Below, one piece after another: positions 15,799-24,580 of a DNA stretch of 33,455 bases. How positions within the stretch are numbered: position 1 is the stretch's first letter; each line of letters opens with the position of its first letter. The DNA lies in NCBI GenBank assembly GCA_945957405.1, contig CAMFLL010000040.1:1-33455 (forward strand). The letters run 5' to 3'. The DNA comes from an uncultured Mycolicibacterium sp. GTDB taxonomy: Bacteria > Actinomycetota > Actinomycetes > Mycobacteriales > Mycobacteriaceae. The notes beneath the pieces were generated by a model that saw only the letters and a list, made by a program, of their open reading frames with translations, was not told the origin of the DNA and did no database searches. The position numbers and the translations under genes were made by a program.

Positions 15799-16739
15799 CA
15801 ACAACACCCGAGCTGTCCACCGAGAACGTGACCCCGAACGACGCATGGCTCGCGGACCACAGCTGGAACCGGCCCACGTGGACGGTGGCCGAACTCGAGG
15901 CCGCCAAGGCGGGCCGGACCATCTCCGTGGTCCTGCCCGCGCTGAACGAGGAGGAGACCGTCGCCTCGGTGGTCGACACCATCACACCAATGGTGGGTGG
16001 ACTCGTCGACGAGCTGATCGTGCTGGACTCCGGATCCACCGACGACACCGAGATCAGGGCCATCGCCGCCGGAGCCCGCGTGGTCAGCCGTGAGCAGGCG
16101 CTGCCCGAGGTGCCGACCCAGCCCGGCAAAGGTGAGGTGTTGTGGCGCTCGCTGGCCGCGACCACCGGCGACATCATCGTGTTCGTCGACTCGGACCTGA
16201 TCGACCCCGACCCGATGTTCGTCCCACGCCTGGTCGGCCCGCTGCTCACCGCGGACGGTATCCATCTCGTCAAAGGTTTCTATCGCAGACCGCTCAAGGT
16301 CAGCGGCAGCGAGGACGCCAACGGCGGTGGCCGCGTCACGCAGCTGGTGGCCCGCCCGCTGCTGGCGGCACTGCGACCGGAGCTGGGCTGTGTGCTGCAA
16401 CCGCTGGGCGGCGAGTACGCCGGTACCCGCGAACTGCTGACGTCGGTACCGTTCGCGCCGGGATACGGCGTGGAGATCGGCCTGCTGATCGACACCTACG
16501 ACCGCCTCGGGCTCGACGCGATCGCCCAGGTCAACCTGGGTGTGCGTGCGCACCGCAACCGGCCGCTGACCGAGTTGGGCTCGATGAGCCGCCAGATCAT
16601 CGCCACCATGCTGAGCCGCTGCGGAATGCCGGACTCCGGTGTCGGGCTGACGCAGTTCTACACCGACGGCGACGACTTCACGCCACGGACGTCCGAGGTG
16701 TCGACCGAGGACCGTCCGCCGATGAACACCGTGCGCTGA
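15795..16739 (+). CDS. gpgS: Glucosyl-3-phosphoglycerate synthase
   Basis: A 314-residue GT-A fold enzyme (GT81) that transfers glucose from UDP- or NDP-glucose to 3-phosphoglycerate, the first step of methylglucose lipopolysaccharide synthesis. Motifs: SVVLPALNEEETVASVVDTI (44-63), LIVLDSGSTDDTEI (nucleotide binding), metal-binding DSD at 132-134 in IIVFVDSDLIDPDP, and VKGFYRRPLK. It matches Rv1208 in size and sequence. The ATGA overlap with folP2 shows coupling, as in other mycobacteria. Confidence 0.95.
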   Translation: MTTTPELSTENVTPNDAWLADHSWNRPTWTVAELEAAKAGRTISVVLPALNEEETVASVVDTITPMVGGLVDELIVLDSGSTDDTEIRAIAAGARVVSREQALPEVPTQPGKGEVLWRSLAATTGDIIVFVDSDLIDPDPMFVPRLVGPLLTADGIHLVKGFYRRPLKVSGSEDANGGGRVTQLVARPLLAALRPELGCVLQPLGGEYAGTRELLTSVPFAPGYGVEIGLLIDTYDRLGLDAIAQVNLGVRAHRNRPLTELGSMSRQIIATMLSRCGMPDSGVGLTQFYTDGDDFTPRTSEVSTEDRPPMNTVR

Positions 16740-16742
16740 CCC

Positions 16743-16777
16743 GACCGACGGGGCAGTTGTCAGACCGATCGGGCAGT
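16743..16777. repeat. Phased 15-bp direct repeats upstream of the DivIVA-domain gene
   Basis: GACCGACGGGGCAGT (16743-16757) and GACCGATCGGGCAGT (16763-16777) match at 13 of 15 positions and are offset by 20 bp, close to two helical turns. They lie directly before the GTG at 16787. A protein binding site or a short duplication are both possible. Confidence 0.5.
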
Positions 16778-16786
16778 ATCGGTGAC

Positions 16787-17134
16787 GTGACTCTGGTTTT
16801 GCTGTACATCGTGGTGCTCGTGCTGGTGGCCGTCGTGCTGTTCGGTGTGGCCAGCGTGGTGTTCGGGCGTGGCGAGCAGCTGCCACCGCTGCCCAGCGGC
16901 ACCACCGCCACTGTGCTGCCCGCGTCCGGGGTCACCAGCGCCGATGTCGAGGCGGTCAAATTCACCCAGGTGCTTCGTGGTTACAAGACCAGCGAGGTCG
17001 ACTGGGTGCTCGACCGCTTGTCCGCCGAACTGGACTCTCTGCGCGGCGAGCTGGCGACGCTGCGCGGAGCGGAGTCGGACCGGTCGGACATCCGCGGCGT
17101 CGACACCGAGGACGCCCGCCAGGACGTCCCGTGA
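16787..17134 (+). CDS. Membrane-anchored DivIVA-domain protein (Rv1209-like)
   Basis: A 115-residue protein from GTG 16787. Residues 1-25 are a hydrophobic helix (VTLVLLYIVVLVLVAVVLFG), followed by a Pro/Thr linker and a short DivIVA-like motif, DVEAVKFTQVLRGYKTSEVDWVL, with a coiled-coil stretch (DRLSAELDSLRGELATLR). In mycobacteria DivIVA/Wag31-type domains organise polar growth, so a role at the growing pole or septum is possible but inferred. It overlaps tagA by GTGA. The longer open frame upstream is a shadow of gpgS. Confidence 0.8.
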   Translation: MTLVLLYIVVLVLVAVVLFGVASVVFGRGEQLPPLPSGTTATVLPASGVTSADVEAVKFTQVLRGYKTSEVDWVLDRLSAELDSLRGELATLRGAESDRSDIRGVDTEDARQDVP

Positions 17135-17703
17135 CCGCCCCAGTCGACGACGGCAAGATCCGCTGCGACTGGGCAAACGGATCGCAGCTCTACCGCGACT
17201 ATCACGACCAGGAGTGGGGGCAGCCCCTGCGCGGGCGCGTCCCGCTGTTCGAGCGGATGAGCCTGGAGGCTTTCCAGAGCGGTTTGTCGTGGCTGATCAT
17301 CCTGCGCAAGCGGGACAACTTCCGGAAGGCCTTCGACGGATTCGACATCGAGAAAGTCGCGCGCTACGGCGACGCCGACGTCGAACGACTGATGGCCGAC
17401 GCCGGGATCGTCCGTAACCGCGCCAAGGTCGAGGCCACCATCGCCAACGCCCGCGCCGCATCGGATCTGGACGTCGACCTGTCGGAGTTGTTGTGGTCGT
17501 TCGCGCCATCCCGGCAGCCGCGGCCCAAGCTGCTATCGGATGTGCCCGCTATCACAGTCGAGTCCAAGGCCATGGCCAAGGAGCTGAAGCGGCGCGGGTT
17601 CCGATTCGTCGGACCCACAACTGCGTACGCCCTCATGCAGGCCACCGGGATGGTCGACGACCATGTCGCGACGTGCTGGGTTTCAGCACGTGACGCGCAG
17701 TGA
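17131..17703 (+). CDS. tagA: DNA-3-methyladenine glycosylase I
   Basis: A 190-residue base-excision repair enzyme that removes 3-methyladenine from alkylated DNA. Family features: RCDWANG (zinc Cys), YRDYHDQEWGQPL (zinc His and substrate pocket Glu-Trp), FERMSLEAFQSGLSWLIIL with LRKRDNFRKAF, and C-terminal GPTTAYALMQATGMVDDHVATCW (His and Cys zinc ligands). The GTG at 17131 overlaps the TGA of the DivIVA-domain gene. It matches Rv1210. Confidence 0.94.
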   Translation: MTAPVDDGKIRCDWANGSQLYRDYHDQEWGQPLRGRVPLFERMSLEAFQSGLSWLIILRKRDNFRKAFDGFDIEKVARYGDADVERLMADAGIVRNRAKVEATIANARAASDLDVDLSELLWSFAPSRQPRPKLLSDVPAITVESKAMAKELKRRGFRFVGPTTAYALMQATGMVDDHVATCWVSARDAQ

Positions 17704-17758
17704 CAACCGGGGTCTTGCACACGTCGGGCCGCAGATAGGGAACAATGGGTGACGTGAA

Positions 17759-17775
17759 TCGGCAGCTCATGCCGA
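17759..17775 (+). other. Short hairpin in the DUF3117 leader
   Basis: TCGGCA-GCTCA-TGCCGA is a perfect 6-bp stem with a 5-nt loop, 47 nt upstream of the DUF3117 start. It would lie in the 5' UTR if transcription starts near 17740. Its function is unknown. Confidence 0.35.
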
Positions 17776-17821
17776 CGAGGTCCGCGAAAATGGACCCGCT
17801 CAGATGTGGAGGGAGCATTCG

Positions 17822-17989
17822 ATGGCGGCCATGAAGCCCCGCACCGGCGACGGTCCTCTGGAGGCAACCAAAGAGGGGCGAGGCATCGTGATGCGGGTAC
17901 CGCTGGAGGGTGGTGGACGCCTCGTGGTCGAGTTGACGCCTGCCGAAGCCGCCGCCCTGGGCGAAGAGCTGAAGAACGTCTCTGGCTAG
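17822..17989 (+). CDS. DUF3117 family small protein (Rv1211-like)
   Basis: A 55-residue protein, MAAMKPRTGDGPLEATKEGR then GIVMRVPLEGGGRLVVELTP, conserved almost unchanged across actinobacteria as DUF3117; no function is known to me. ATG 17822 is chosen for the strong Shine-Dalgarno GGAGGGAG at 17808-17815; an upstream in-frame ATG at 17804 overlaps that site. It follows tagA by 118 bp, which suggests its own promoter and a 5' UTR. A good terminator hairpin follows. Confidence 0.88.
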   Translation: MAAMKPRTGDGPLEATKEGRGIVMRVPLEGGGRLVVELTPAEAAALGEELKNVSG

Positions 17990-18002
17990 AACATCGACTA
18001 TG

Positions 18003-18025
18003 AACCCCGCGCAATGCGCGGGGTT
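18003..18025 (+). terminator. GC-rich terminator hairpin after the DUF3117 gene
   Basis: AACCCCGCGC-AAT-GCGCGGGGTT is a perfect 10-bp stem with a 3-nt loop, 13 nt after the stop codon. It is followed by CGTCAT rather than a U-tract, as is common for mycobacterial terminators. Confidence 0.75.
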
Positions 18026-18046
18026 CGTCATGCCAGGCTCCGGCAG

Positions 18047-18102
18047 CGAGACTGCGGTGGTTGCGGGTCCCGGGCGGAATTACCGCACCAGCCGCAGTCT
18101 CG
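18047..18102. repeat. Dispersed palindrome, copy 2 (degenerate)
   Basis: CGAGACTGCGGTGGTTGCGG (18047-18066) and CCGCACCAGCCGCAGTCTCG (18083-18102) form an imperfect 20-bp stem around a 16-nt loop. The 11-bp outer core matches copy 1 exactly. It lies between the DUF3117 terminator and the glgM stop (18109), 6 bp from the latter. Confidence 0.85.
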
Positions 18103-18108
18103 GCGGGG

Positions 18109-19269
18109 TCACAACACCTTGCGGTAGATCTCCAGGGTCTGCTCGGCGATATGGGCCCAGCTGAATTCGTCGATGCACCGTTCGCGTCCGGCGCGCCCGT
18201 ACTGCGCGGCCCGCTCGGGATCTGCGACAAGCGCATTGACGGCCTCGGCGATACCGGCTTCGAAGCCTGCGGAATCGTCCGCGTCGTAGTGCACCAGCGT
18301 GCCGGTGGCGCCGTCGGCGACCACCTCCGGGATGCCGCCGACGTCGGAGGCGACAACCGCCGTCGAGCAGGCCATGGCTTCGAGGTTGACGATACCCAGC
18401 GGCTCGTACACCGACGGGCAGACGAAAACGTCTGCCGCCGCGAGTATTTCGCGAATCTTGTTGATGGGCAGCATCTCTCGGACCCAGAACACGCCCGTGC
18501 GGGCGGCCGACAGCTCCTGCACGGCCGCCGCGACCTCCGCTGCGATCTCAGGAGTGTCGGGAGCGCCCGCACACAACACCAACTGCACGTCACCTGCGAA
18601 TTGGTGGGCCGCCGCCACCAGATGCGCCACACCCTTCTGCCGGGTGATCCGGCCGACGAAGGCGACGATCGGGCGGTTGGGCTCGACGCCGAGTTCGGCC
18701 AGCACCGAATCATCGGGGTCGGGCTCGACCGGGTACCAGACATCGGTGTCGATGCCGTTCTTGACCACGTGCACGCGGTTCGGATCCAGTGCGGGATACA
18801 CCCGCAACACGTCCTCACGCATACCGGAACTCACGGCGATCACCGCGTCGGCGCCTTCCATGGCGGTGCGCTCGACCCAGGACGACACCCGGTAACCGCC
18901 GCCCAGTTGTTCGGCTTTCCACGGGCGCAACGGCTCCAGGGAATGCGCCGTGACCACGTGTGGGATGCCATGCAGCAACGACGCGATGTGCCCAGCCATG
19001 CCGGTGTACCAGGTGTGCGAATGCGCGACGTCGGCACCGGCGGCACCGTTGGCCATCACGAGATCGGCCGACAGGGTCGACAGCGCCGCGTTCGCGCCCT
19101 GAAGGGCCGGATCCGGCTGATGGACGGAGACGCCCGGTCTGGGTGCTCCCATACAGTGCACGTCGACCTCGCAAAGGCGTCGCAGCTGTGCGACGAGTTC
19201 GGTCACGTGCACGCCGGCGCCGCCGTAAACCTCTGGCGGATATTCCCGAGTCATCATCGCCACCCGCAT
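18109..19269 (-). CDS. glgM: Alpha-maltose-1-phosphate synthase GlgM
   Basis: A 386-residue GT4 (GT-B fold) glycosyltransferase matching Rv1212c: MTREYPPEVYGGAGVHVTEL at the N-terminus, AHSLEPLRPWKAEQLGGGY, VGRITRQKGVAHLVAAAH and the nucleotide-sugar site SVYEPLGIVNLEAMAC (about residues 295-310). It couples ADP-glucose with glucose-1-phosphate to make maltose-1-phosphate, the substrate of GlgE for alpha-glucan. The ATG at 19269 is preferred to GTG 19275 because MRVAM aligns with the M. tuberculosis start and TACGGT lies 7 nt upstream. The divergent glgC makes its ADP-glucose. Confidence 0.94.
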   Translation of the reverse strand: MRVAMMTREYPPEVYGGAGVHVTELVAQLRRLCEVDVHCMGAPRPGVSVHQPDPALQGANAALSTLSADLVMANGAAGADVAHSHTWYTGMAGHIASLLHGIPHVVTAHSLEPLRPWKAEQLGGGYRVSSWVERTAMEGADAVIAVSSGMREDVLRVYPALDPNRVHVVKNGIDTDVWYPVEPDPDDSVLAELGVEPNRPIVAFVGRITRQKGVAHLVAAAHQFAGDVQLVLCAGAPDTPEIAAEVAAAVQELSAARTGVFWVREMLPINKIREILAAADVFVCPSVYEPLGIVNLEAMACSTAVVASDVGGIPEVVADGATGTLVHYDADDSAGFEAGIAEAVNALVADPERAAQYGRAGRERCIDEFSWAHIAEQTLEIYRKVL

Positions 19270-19276
19270 ACGCACG

Positions 19277-19282
19277 ACCGTA
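19277..19282 (-). promoter_or_regulatory. -10 box of a leaderless glgM transcript
   Basis: Minus-strand TACGGT is followed by 7 nt and ATG 19269, with no ribosome binding site. Confidence 0.5.
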
Positions 19283-19387
19283 GTAGCGAGGACGCGTCAC
19301 CGCAGGCTTGTGCCGAACCTCACCGCGAATTCACCGTTGTCGGTCCCTTTATCGGCGATTGGCCTAGCCGCAGTTCGCGGGTGCCGA

Positions 19388-19393
19388 TAAGTT
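19388..19393 (+). promoter_or_regulatory. -10 box of a leaderless glgC transcript
   Basis: TAAGTT ends 6 nt before ATG 19400, with no ribosome binding site. Both divergent glg genes thus appear leaderless. Confidence 0.5.
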
Positions 19394-19399
19394 GATGTC

Positions 19400-20614
19400 A
19401 TGAGGGAAGCGCCACACGTGCTGGGAATTGTCCTGGCAGGCGGGGAAGGTAAGCGCCTTTATCCGCTGACAGCAGACCGGGCCAAACCAGCGGTTCCCTT
19501 CGGTGGTGGTTACCGGTTGATCGACTTCGTGCTGTCGAACCTCGTCAACGCCCGCTACTTGCACATCTGCGTTCTCACGCAATACAAATCGCACTCGCTG
19601 GACCGCCACATATCGCAGAACTGGCGGCTCTCGGGGTTGGCGGGGGAGTACATCACCCCCGTTCCCGCCCAGCAGCGCCTGGGCCCGCGGTGGTACACGG
19701 GGTCGGCGGATGCGATCTATCAGTCGATGAACCTGATCTACGACGAAGACCCCGACTACATCGTGATCTTCGGGGCTGACCATGTGTACCGGATGGACCC
19801 CGAGCAGATGGTGCAGCAGCACATCGAAAGCGGTGCCGGTGCCACAGTCGCCGGCATCCGGGTGCCCCGGGCGGAGGCCTCGGCGTTCGGCTGCATCGAC
19901 GCCGACGAATCGGGCCGGATCCGCGGTTTCATCGAGAAGCCCGCCGATCCGCCTGGCACACCCGATGACCCCGAGCAGACGTTCGTGTCGATGGGTAACT
20001 ACATCTTCACCACCAAGGTGCTGATCGATGCCATCAAGGCCGACGCCGACGATGACCATTCCGATCACGACATGGGTGGTGACATCATTCCGCGCCTGGT
20101 GTCCGACGGGATGGCCTCGGTCTACGACTTCAACAACAACGAGGTGCCCGGCGCCACCGAACGCGATCACGGGTACTGGCGTGATGTCGGGACGCTCGAC
20201 GCGTTCTACGACGCGCACATGGACCTGGTCTCGGTCCACCCCGTCTTCAACCTGTACAACAAGCGGTGGCCCATCCGCGGTGGGTCGGAGAACCTGGCGC
20301 CGGCGAAGTTCGTCAACGGCGGATCGGCGCAGGAGTCGGTAGTCGGCGCGGGCAGCATCATCTCGGCGGCGTCGGTGCGCAATTCGGTGCTGTCCTCCAA
20401 CGTCGTCATCGACGACGGCGCCATCGTCGAGGGCAGTGTGCTGATGCCTGGCGTGCGCGTGGGCCGCGGGGCGGTGGTGCGCAAGGCCATCCTCGACAAG
20501 AACGTGGTCGTCGGCCCCGGCGAGATGGTGGGCGTCGACCTGGAGAAGGACCGCGAGAAGTACTCGATCAGTTCGGGCGGTGTCGTCGCCGTCGGTAAGG
20601 GCATCTGGATCTGA
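19400..20614 (+). CDS. glgC: Glucose-1-phosphate adenylyltransferase
   Basis: A 404-residue ADP-glucose pyrophosphorylase matching Rv1213. N-terminal [32 protein letters not shown] is the nucleotidyltransferase signature with activator and catalytic residues; [13 protein letters not shown] holds the metal-binding Asp; FIEKP and [18 protein letters not shown] follow; a C-terminal left-handed beta-helix (about residues 290-404) carries [20 protein letters not shown]. It makes ADP-glucose from ATP and glucose-1-phosphate, for GlgM. It ends 6 bp from the convergent DUF4126 gene. Confidence 0.97.
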   Translation: MREAPHVLGIVLAGGEGKRLYPLTADRAKPAVPFGGGYRLIDFVLSNLVNARYLHICVLTQYKSHSLDRHISQNWRLSGLAGEYITPVPAQQRLGPRWYTGSADAIYQSMNLIYDEDPDYIVIFGADHVYRMDPEQMVQQHIESGAGATVAGIRVPRAEASAFGCIDADESGRIRGFIEKPADPPGTPDDPEQTFVSMGNYIFTTKVLIDAIKADADDDHSDHDMGGDIIPRLVSDGMASVYDFNNNEVPGATERDHGYWRDVGTLDAFYDAHMDLVSVHPVFNLYNKRWPIRGGSENLAPAKFVNGGSAQESVVGAGSIISAASVRNSVLSSNVVIDDGAIVEGSVLMPGVRVGRGAVVRKAILDKNVVVGPGEMVGVDLEKDREKYSISSGGVVAVGKGIWI

Positions 20615-20620
20615 GGTCGG

Positions 20621-21241
20621 TCAGCCCGTACCCCGTGGCTGGGTGTCGGGCTGTTGGCCGAGACGGCGCCGTCTTCGGATGCGGCGCCACAGTTTCCAGC
20701 CGGCCCACGCCATCAGCGCCACGATCACCAGGACCAGCGCCGGGATGAGCAGCGCGATGAACACCAGCCCGAAGCTGGTCACGTCCTCGATGGTCGACAG
20801 GACCGGTGCCGCGACCCCCGCAGTGGCCACGTTGGCCGCAGGCCGCACCGCGGATTTCGTCAGCGACACCACCAGCGCGATGACGACTCCGATCACCACC
20901 GGGATCCATTGACCTGATTGTGCCCATTGGCCGGGATCTGCGACCGCCGACGTCTGCGCGGCTGTGCCGGAGCCGAACACGATGCCGCCGGCCGCCGGGC
21001 GCACGAAGGTCTGCACGGTGTCGTTGACGGAATCCAGTGCGGGAATCTTGTCGGCAACGACTTCGATCACCAGCAGCACCGCCAAGATGGCCAGCACCCA
21101 GCCGTTTTCCATCCACGCCCAGCCCTGCGGCAGGTTGACCACGTCGGTGAAACGGGCCAGCAGCCCCAGCATCAGCATCGGGATGTAGGCGTTCAGACCG
21201 GCCGCGGTGGACAGACCGAGACCGGTCAGCAGCTGCTCCAT
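20621..21241 (-). CDS. DUF4126 integral membrane protein
   Basis: A 206-residue protein with four to six hydrophobic segments (GLSTAAGLNAYIPMLMLGLL, GWVLAILAVLLVIEVVADKI, WIPVVIGVVIALVVSLTKS, LVFIALLIPALVLVIVALM) and a basic C-terminal tail (KLWRRIRRRRRLG). The sequence GLNAYIPML and the EVVADKIPALDSVNDTVQT motif are typical of DUF4126, of unknown function. It is the gene nearest glgC and 32 bp from the ICMT-like gene on the same strand, so it may be the last gene of that unit. Confidence 0.82.
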   Translation of the reverse strand: MEQLLTGLGLSTAAGLNAYIPMLMLGLLARFTDVVNLPQGWAWMENGWVLAILAVLLVIEVVADKIPALDSVNDTVQTFVRPAAGGIVFGSGTAAQTSAVADPGQWAQSGQWIPVVIGVVIALVVSLTKSAVRPAANVATAGVAAPVLSTIEDVTSFGLVFIALLIPALVLVIVALMAWAGWKLWRRIRRRRRLGQQPDTQPRGTG

Positions 21242-21273
21242 GGCATCAGTATGCGTCTGGCGGGCGGGTCAGA

Positions 21274-21948
21274 TCACCATACGTGCGGCACCAGTCGGTA
21301 CGGCACCTTCGTCATGTAGTCGCGATACCCGTCGAGATCCTGGGCGAGCATCTTCTCCTCATCGAGGATCCGCGCGGACAACACGATCAGGGCCGGGATG
21401 ATCGCGAGAAGTCCCCAGTACGAGTCGAGCGCGAGCGGTGTCCCGACCATCATGATCAACGCGCCGACATACATCGGGTGGCGCACCCAGCCGTATAGAC
21501 CGGTGGAGACCAGGGGCTGATCCTGCTCGACCGTGATGGTCGCCGCCGCGTAGTTGTTCTGGATGACGACCCACTGCGCCAAAATCAGTCCCACGGCCAC
21601 CAGGACATCACCGATGATGATGACCGCCAGTGGCACCGACGACCATCCGAAACGGTGGTCCAGTGCCGAGACCACCACCGTCAGCACCACCGAGAGTGGA
21701 ATCGCCACCATCACAACCCGTTGCAGTGGACGGGTTTCCGCGGTCGGCCCGGCTTTCATACGCCGCTGCAGCGCGGCTGGATTGCGCACGGCCAGGTACA
21801 GGCTGGAGCCGATGGCGGTGGCCATGAACACCGCGATGAAAACCCATGCCTGCCAGTAGTTGACGGTCCACGCCGGCACGAACAACGCCACGGCGAAGAA
21901 CGCGAAGCCGAAGAACATCGACATGATGGTCTGCAGGGCGAGTTTCAT
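21274..21948 (-). CDS. Isoprenylcysteine methyltransferase-like membrane protein (Rv1216c-like)
   Basis: A 224-residue polytopic protein with the ICMT/PEMT-type C-terminus: GLYGWVRHPMYVGALIMMVG (cofactor-binding RHPxY motif) and DEEKMLAQDLDGYRDYMTKV with PYRLVP. Members methylate lipophilic substrates with S-adenosylmethionine; the substrate here is unknown. It follows the ABC permease after 9 bp and is probably in the raaS-ABC operon, as in the Rv1216c-Rv1219c order. Confidence 0.83.
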   Translation of the reverse strand: MKLALQTIMSMFFGFAFFAVALFVPAWTVNYWQAWVFIAVFMATAIGSSLYLAVRNPAALQRRMKAGPTAETRPLQRVVMVAIPLSVVLTVVVSALDHRFGWSSVPLAVIIIGDVLVAVGLILAQWVVIQNNYAAATITVEQDQPLVSTGLYGWVRHPMYVGALIMMVGTPLALDSYWGLLAIIPALIVLSARILDEEKMLAQDLDGYRDYMTKVPYRLVPHVW

Positions 21949-21957
21949 GACTTCTCC

Positions 21958-23613
21958 TCAGCGCAGGTCGCGACGACGGAATGCGGTCACACCGGCGGCG
22001 AGCAGGGCGATGTCGATCGCGGTGAGACAGACCAGCGGAACCGCCGTGAAGTGGCCGCCACCGATCAGCGGGGTGTGGGTGAACGGTTCCAGATCGAGCA
22101 GCCACTGCGGTGAACCCGACAGTGAGCCCAGCAGATACACCGCGATGAAGGCCACCAGCACGCCCCAGGCCATGGGCGTGAACCTGGGTAGCAGGCCGAA
22201 CAGCGCGAGCGTCACCGCCGCGGGCAACCACATCGCGGGCAGCTGGACGGCCGCGGTGGCCAGCACCGTCGGCAGTTTTCCGGCGATATCGCCCGCGGCG
22301 GCACCGTAGGTCAGCCCTGTGACCGCGCCCGTCATCAGCACCGCCAGCGCCGACCCGACGAACGCGATGACCAAATGACTTGCGAGCCAACGGCTTCGGT
22401 CGACGGCACCGGCCAGCAATGTTTCGGCGCGGCCGCCGGACTCCTCCTGGTGCAGACGCAACACCAAGGAAATTGCGAACGCCGAAGCGACCATGGCCAG
22501 CATGCTGAATGCCACCGCGACGAAGGCCTGCTCCATCGCGGCGCTGCCGCCCAGCCGCGCCACGATATCGCGGGCACTCGCACTGTCGCCGATCTCGTCA
22601 CCGATGTTGTTGACCACGCTGCCGATCACCAGTCCGTAGAGCATCATGCCGACGGACCACAGCACGAACGATCCGCGGTCGAGTCGGACCGCCAGGCCCA
22701 TCGGGCCTTGCAGAGCTGGTCCCGCGATCGCCGGGCCCGGCCGTTCGGCAAACAGACCCGCGCCCAGATCGCGCCGCGCCAGCAACCGGTAGGCCACCCC
22801 GATCAGCACCCCGGTGACGACCAGATGCAGGGACAGGACCCAGAAGTGGTCGCCGGCATAGGGTTTGACCTGTAGTGACCAGCCCAGAGGCGAAAGCCAG
22901 GTCAGGATGCTGTTACCGGAGGCCGAGCTGGCGTCGCCGACGGCGCGCAAGGTGAAGGCCGCGGCCAGAATCGCGAACGCGGCGCCGCGGGCGAAGCGTG
23001 AGCCCGGCGACAGCTGCGCGGTCACCGCGGCGACCCCGGCGAATACCAGCCCCGAGCAGGCCAGGGCCAGGCCGAAGGCCAGCGAGCCGGCGGCCGGTAC
23101 GTCCACGGTCAGCAGGCCCGCGGTGCCGATGAGGCCGGTCAGCACGGCGGCTCCCGACGAAAGAAGCAGGGCCGCTGTCAGGTTCGCGTACCGGCCGATA
23201 GCGGTGGAGTCGAGCAGCTCGGAGCGGCCGGTCTCCTCGTCGGCGCGGGTGTGCCTGACCATCGTCAAGATGACGGCCACTGCGATCAGGACGTGGAACA
23301 TGCCGGCTTTCCAGATGCCCGTGGCGCCCAGCGTGTCGCCGTAGACATTGCCGTAGAGCGCGCGCTGTGCGGGGCTCGCCATGATGGTGGCGGCGAACGA
23401 CGCTCTGGCCTCCTGCGTGGCGTACACCGCCGCGATGCTGCCGACGTACACCGTGGACAACGGGACCGACAGCAGTAACACCCACAGCGGCAACACGATC
23501 CGGTCGCGTCGCAGATAGAGGCGCAGCAGGCCGAGCGTGCCGGTGAAATGCGAATCCCGCGCCGGTCTCTCGTGAGCGGGACGGTGTGGGCGGTCGAGGG
23601 TGGTGGTACTCAT
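21958..23613 (-). CDS. ABC-2 type efflux permease (Rv1217c-like)
   Basis: A 551-residue membrane protein with about twelve predicted hydrophobic segments arranged as two halves, each starting with a cytoplasmic N-terminal stretch ([20 protein letters not shown]). The motif [19 protein letters not shown] and its second-half counterpart [23 protein letters not shown] are typical of actinobacterial exporters annotated as tetronasin-type. ATG 23613 overlaps the ATPase TGA by ATGA. With the upstream ATPase it forms a multidrug-type exporter; the M. tuberculosis counterpart has been linked to drug efflux. Confidence 0.88.
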   Translation of the reverse strand: MSTTTLDRPHRPAHERPARDSHFTGTLGLLRLYLRRDRIVLPLWVLLLSVPLSTVYVGSIAAVYATQEARASFAATIMASPAQRALYGNVYGDTLGATGIWKAGMFHVLIAVAVILTMVRHTRADEETGRSELLDSTAIGRYANLTAALLLSSGAAVLTGLIGTAGLLTVDVPAAGSLAFGLALACSGLVFAGVAAVTAQLSPGSRFARGAAFAILAAAFTLRAVGDASSASGNSILTWLSPLGWSLQVKPYAGDHFWVLSLHLVVTGVLIGVAYRLLARRDLGAGLFAERPGPAIAGPALQGPMGLAVRLDRGSFVLWSVGMMLYGLVIGSVVNNIGDEIGDSASARDIVARLGGSAAMEQAFVAVAFSMLAMVASAFAISLVLRLHQEESGGRAETLLAGAVDRSRWLASHLVIAFVGSALAVLMTGAVTGLTYGAAAGDIAGKLPTVLATAAVQLPAMWLPAAVTLALFGLLPRFTPMAWGVLVAFIAVYLLGSLSGSPQWLLDLEPFTHTPLIGGGHFTAVPLVCLTAIDIALLAAGVTAFRRRDLR

Positions 23614-24551
23614 GCGTGCACCTCCCGTGAATTGTGTCGGTCGGCGGGACGGCCGTCGGAGTGGTAGTGCCGGAGGAAGAGTTCCTCGAGCGTGGGCGGT
23701 TGGCTGACGAGGCTACGCACGCCGGCGTCGCCGAGTCGCTTGATGACCTCGGCGAGGCTCTCGCCGTCCACCTGTGCGCTCAGGGTCCTGCCCTCGATGT
23801 GAACGTCCTCGACGCCCTTGATTCTTCTGAGGTCGCCCGGATCCCCGATCAATTCAGCCTTGATCGACGTCCGTGACAGGTGACGCATCGAGTCCAGCGT
23901 GCCACTCTCGACCGTCTTGCCGGCGCGGATGATGGTCACCCGGTCGCACAGCCGTTCCGTCTCGGCGAGGATGTGGCTCGACAGCAGCACCGTCGCTCCG
24001 GCCCTGCTCGCCTCCGCGACGCACTGCTGAAAAACGTTCTCCATCAACGGGTCCAGTCCGGAACTGGGTTCGTCGAGCAGAAGCAGCCGGGCATGCGACG
24101 AGAACGCCGAGACCAGGGACACTTTCTGGCGGTTGCCTTTCGAGTAGGTCCTGGCCTTCTTGGTCGGGTCGAGCTCGAACCGGGCGATCAGTTCGTCGCG
24201 GCGCCCGGCGTCGATACCGCCGCGCATCCGGGCCAGCAGGTCGATGGTCTCACCGCCGGTCAGCGACGGCCACAGCGTGACATCGCCGGGAACATAGGCG
24301 ATGTCACGGTGCAGTCGGACGGCTTCGCGCCACGGGTCGCCGCCGAGCAGTCGTACGGTGCCGCCGTCGGCTTTCACCAGGCCAAGCAGAACGCGGATCG
24401 TCGTCGACTTGCCTGCGCCGTTGGGGCCGAGGAAACCGTGCACCTCACCTTCACGAACCGTCATGTCGAGACCGTCGAGCGCCCGGGCTGTGCCGAAGCT
24501 CTTGGTCAGGCGGTCGATTTCGATCGTGTTGCGATCATCTTGACCGGTCAT
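23610..24551 (-). CDS. ABC transporter ATPase (Rv1218c-like)
   Basis: A 313-residue nucleotide-binding subunit: Walker [10 protein letters not shown] (about residues 40-48), Q-loop region [14 protein letters not shown] (Gln is replaced by Pro-Gly as in related DrrA-type proteins), signature [11 protein letters not shown], Walker [15 protein letters not shown] and H-loop [12 protein letters not shown] 24551 (MTGQDDR) is chosen for an AGGAG sequence 7 nt upstream; in-frame ATGs at 24569 and 24581 are possible, and the one at 24581 overlaps the TetR stop. It powers the downstream permease. Confidence 0.93.
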   Translation of the reverse strand: MTGQDDRNTIEIDRLTKSFGTARALDGLDMTVREGEVHGFLGPNGAGKSTTIRVLLGLVKADGGTVRLLGGDPWREAVRLHRDIAYVPGDVTLWPSLTGGETIDLLARMRGGIDAGRRDELIARFELDPTKKARTYSKGNRQKVSLVSAFSSHARLLLLDEPSSGLDPLMENVFQQCVAEASRAGATVLLSSHILAETERLCDRVTIIRAGKTVESGTLDSMRHLSRTSIKAELIGDPGDLRRIKGVEDVHIEGRTLSAQVDGESLAEVIKRLGDAGVRSLVSQPPTLEELFLRHYHSDGRPADRHNSREVHA

Positions 24552-24580
24552 GTTCGGGCTCCTGTCCATCTGTGTGGTCA

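Noticed and set aside
15519..16886. Long minus-strand open frame (455 codons) opposite folP2 and gpgS
   Set aside because: It is antisense to two well-recognised genes, rich in His/Arg/Gln as expected for shadow frames in high-GC DNA, and resembles no family.
18061..19395. Plus-strand open frame of 444 codons opposite glgM
   Set aside because: Antisense shadow of glgM; low-complexity composition and it runs through palindrome copy 2.
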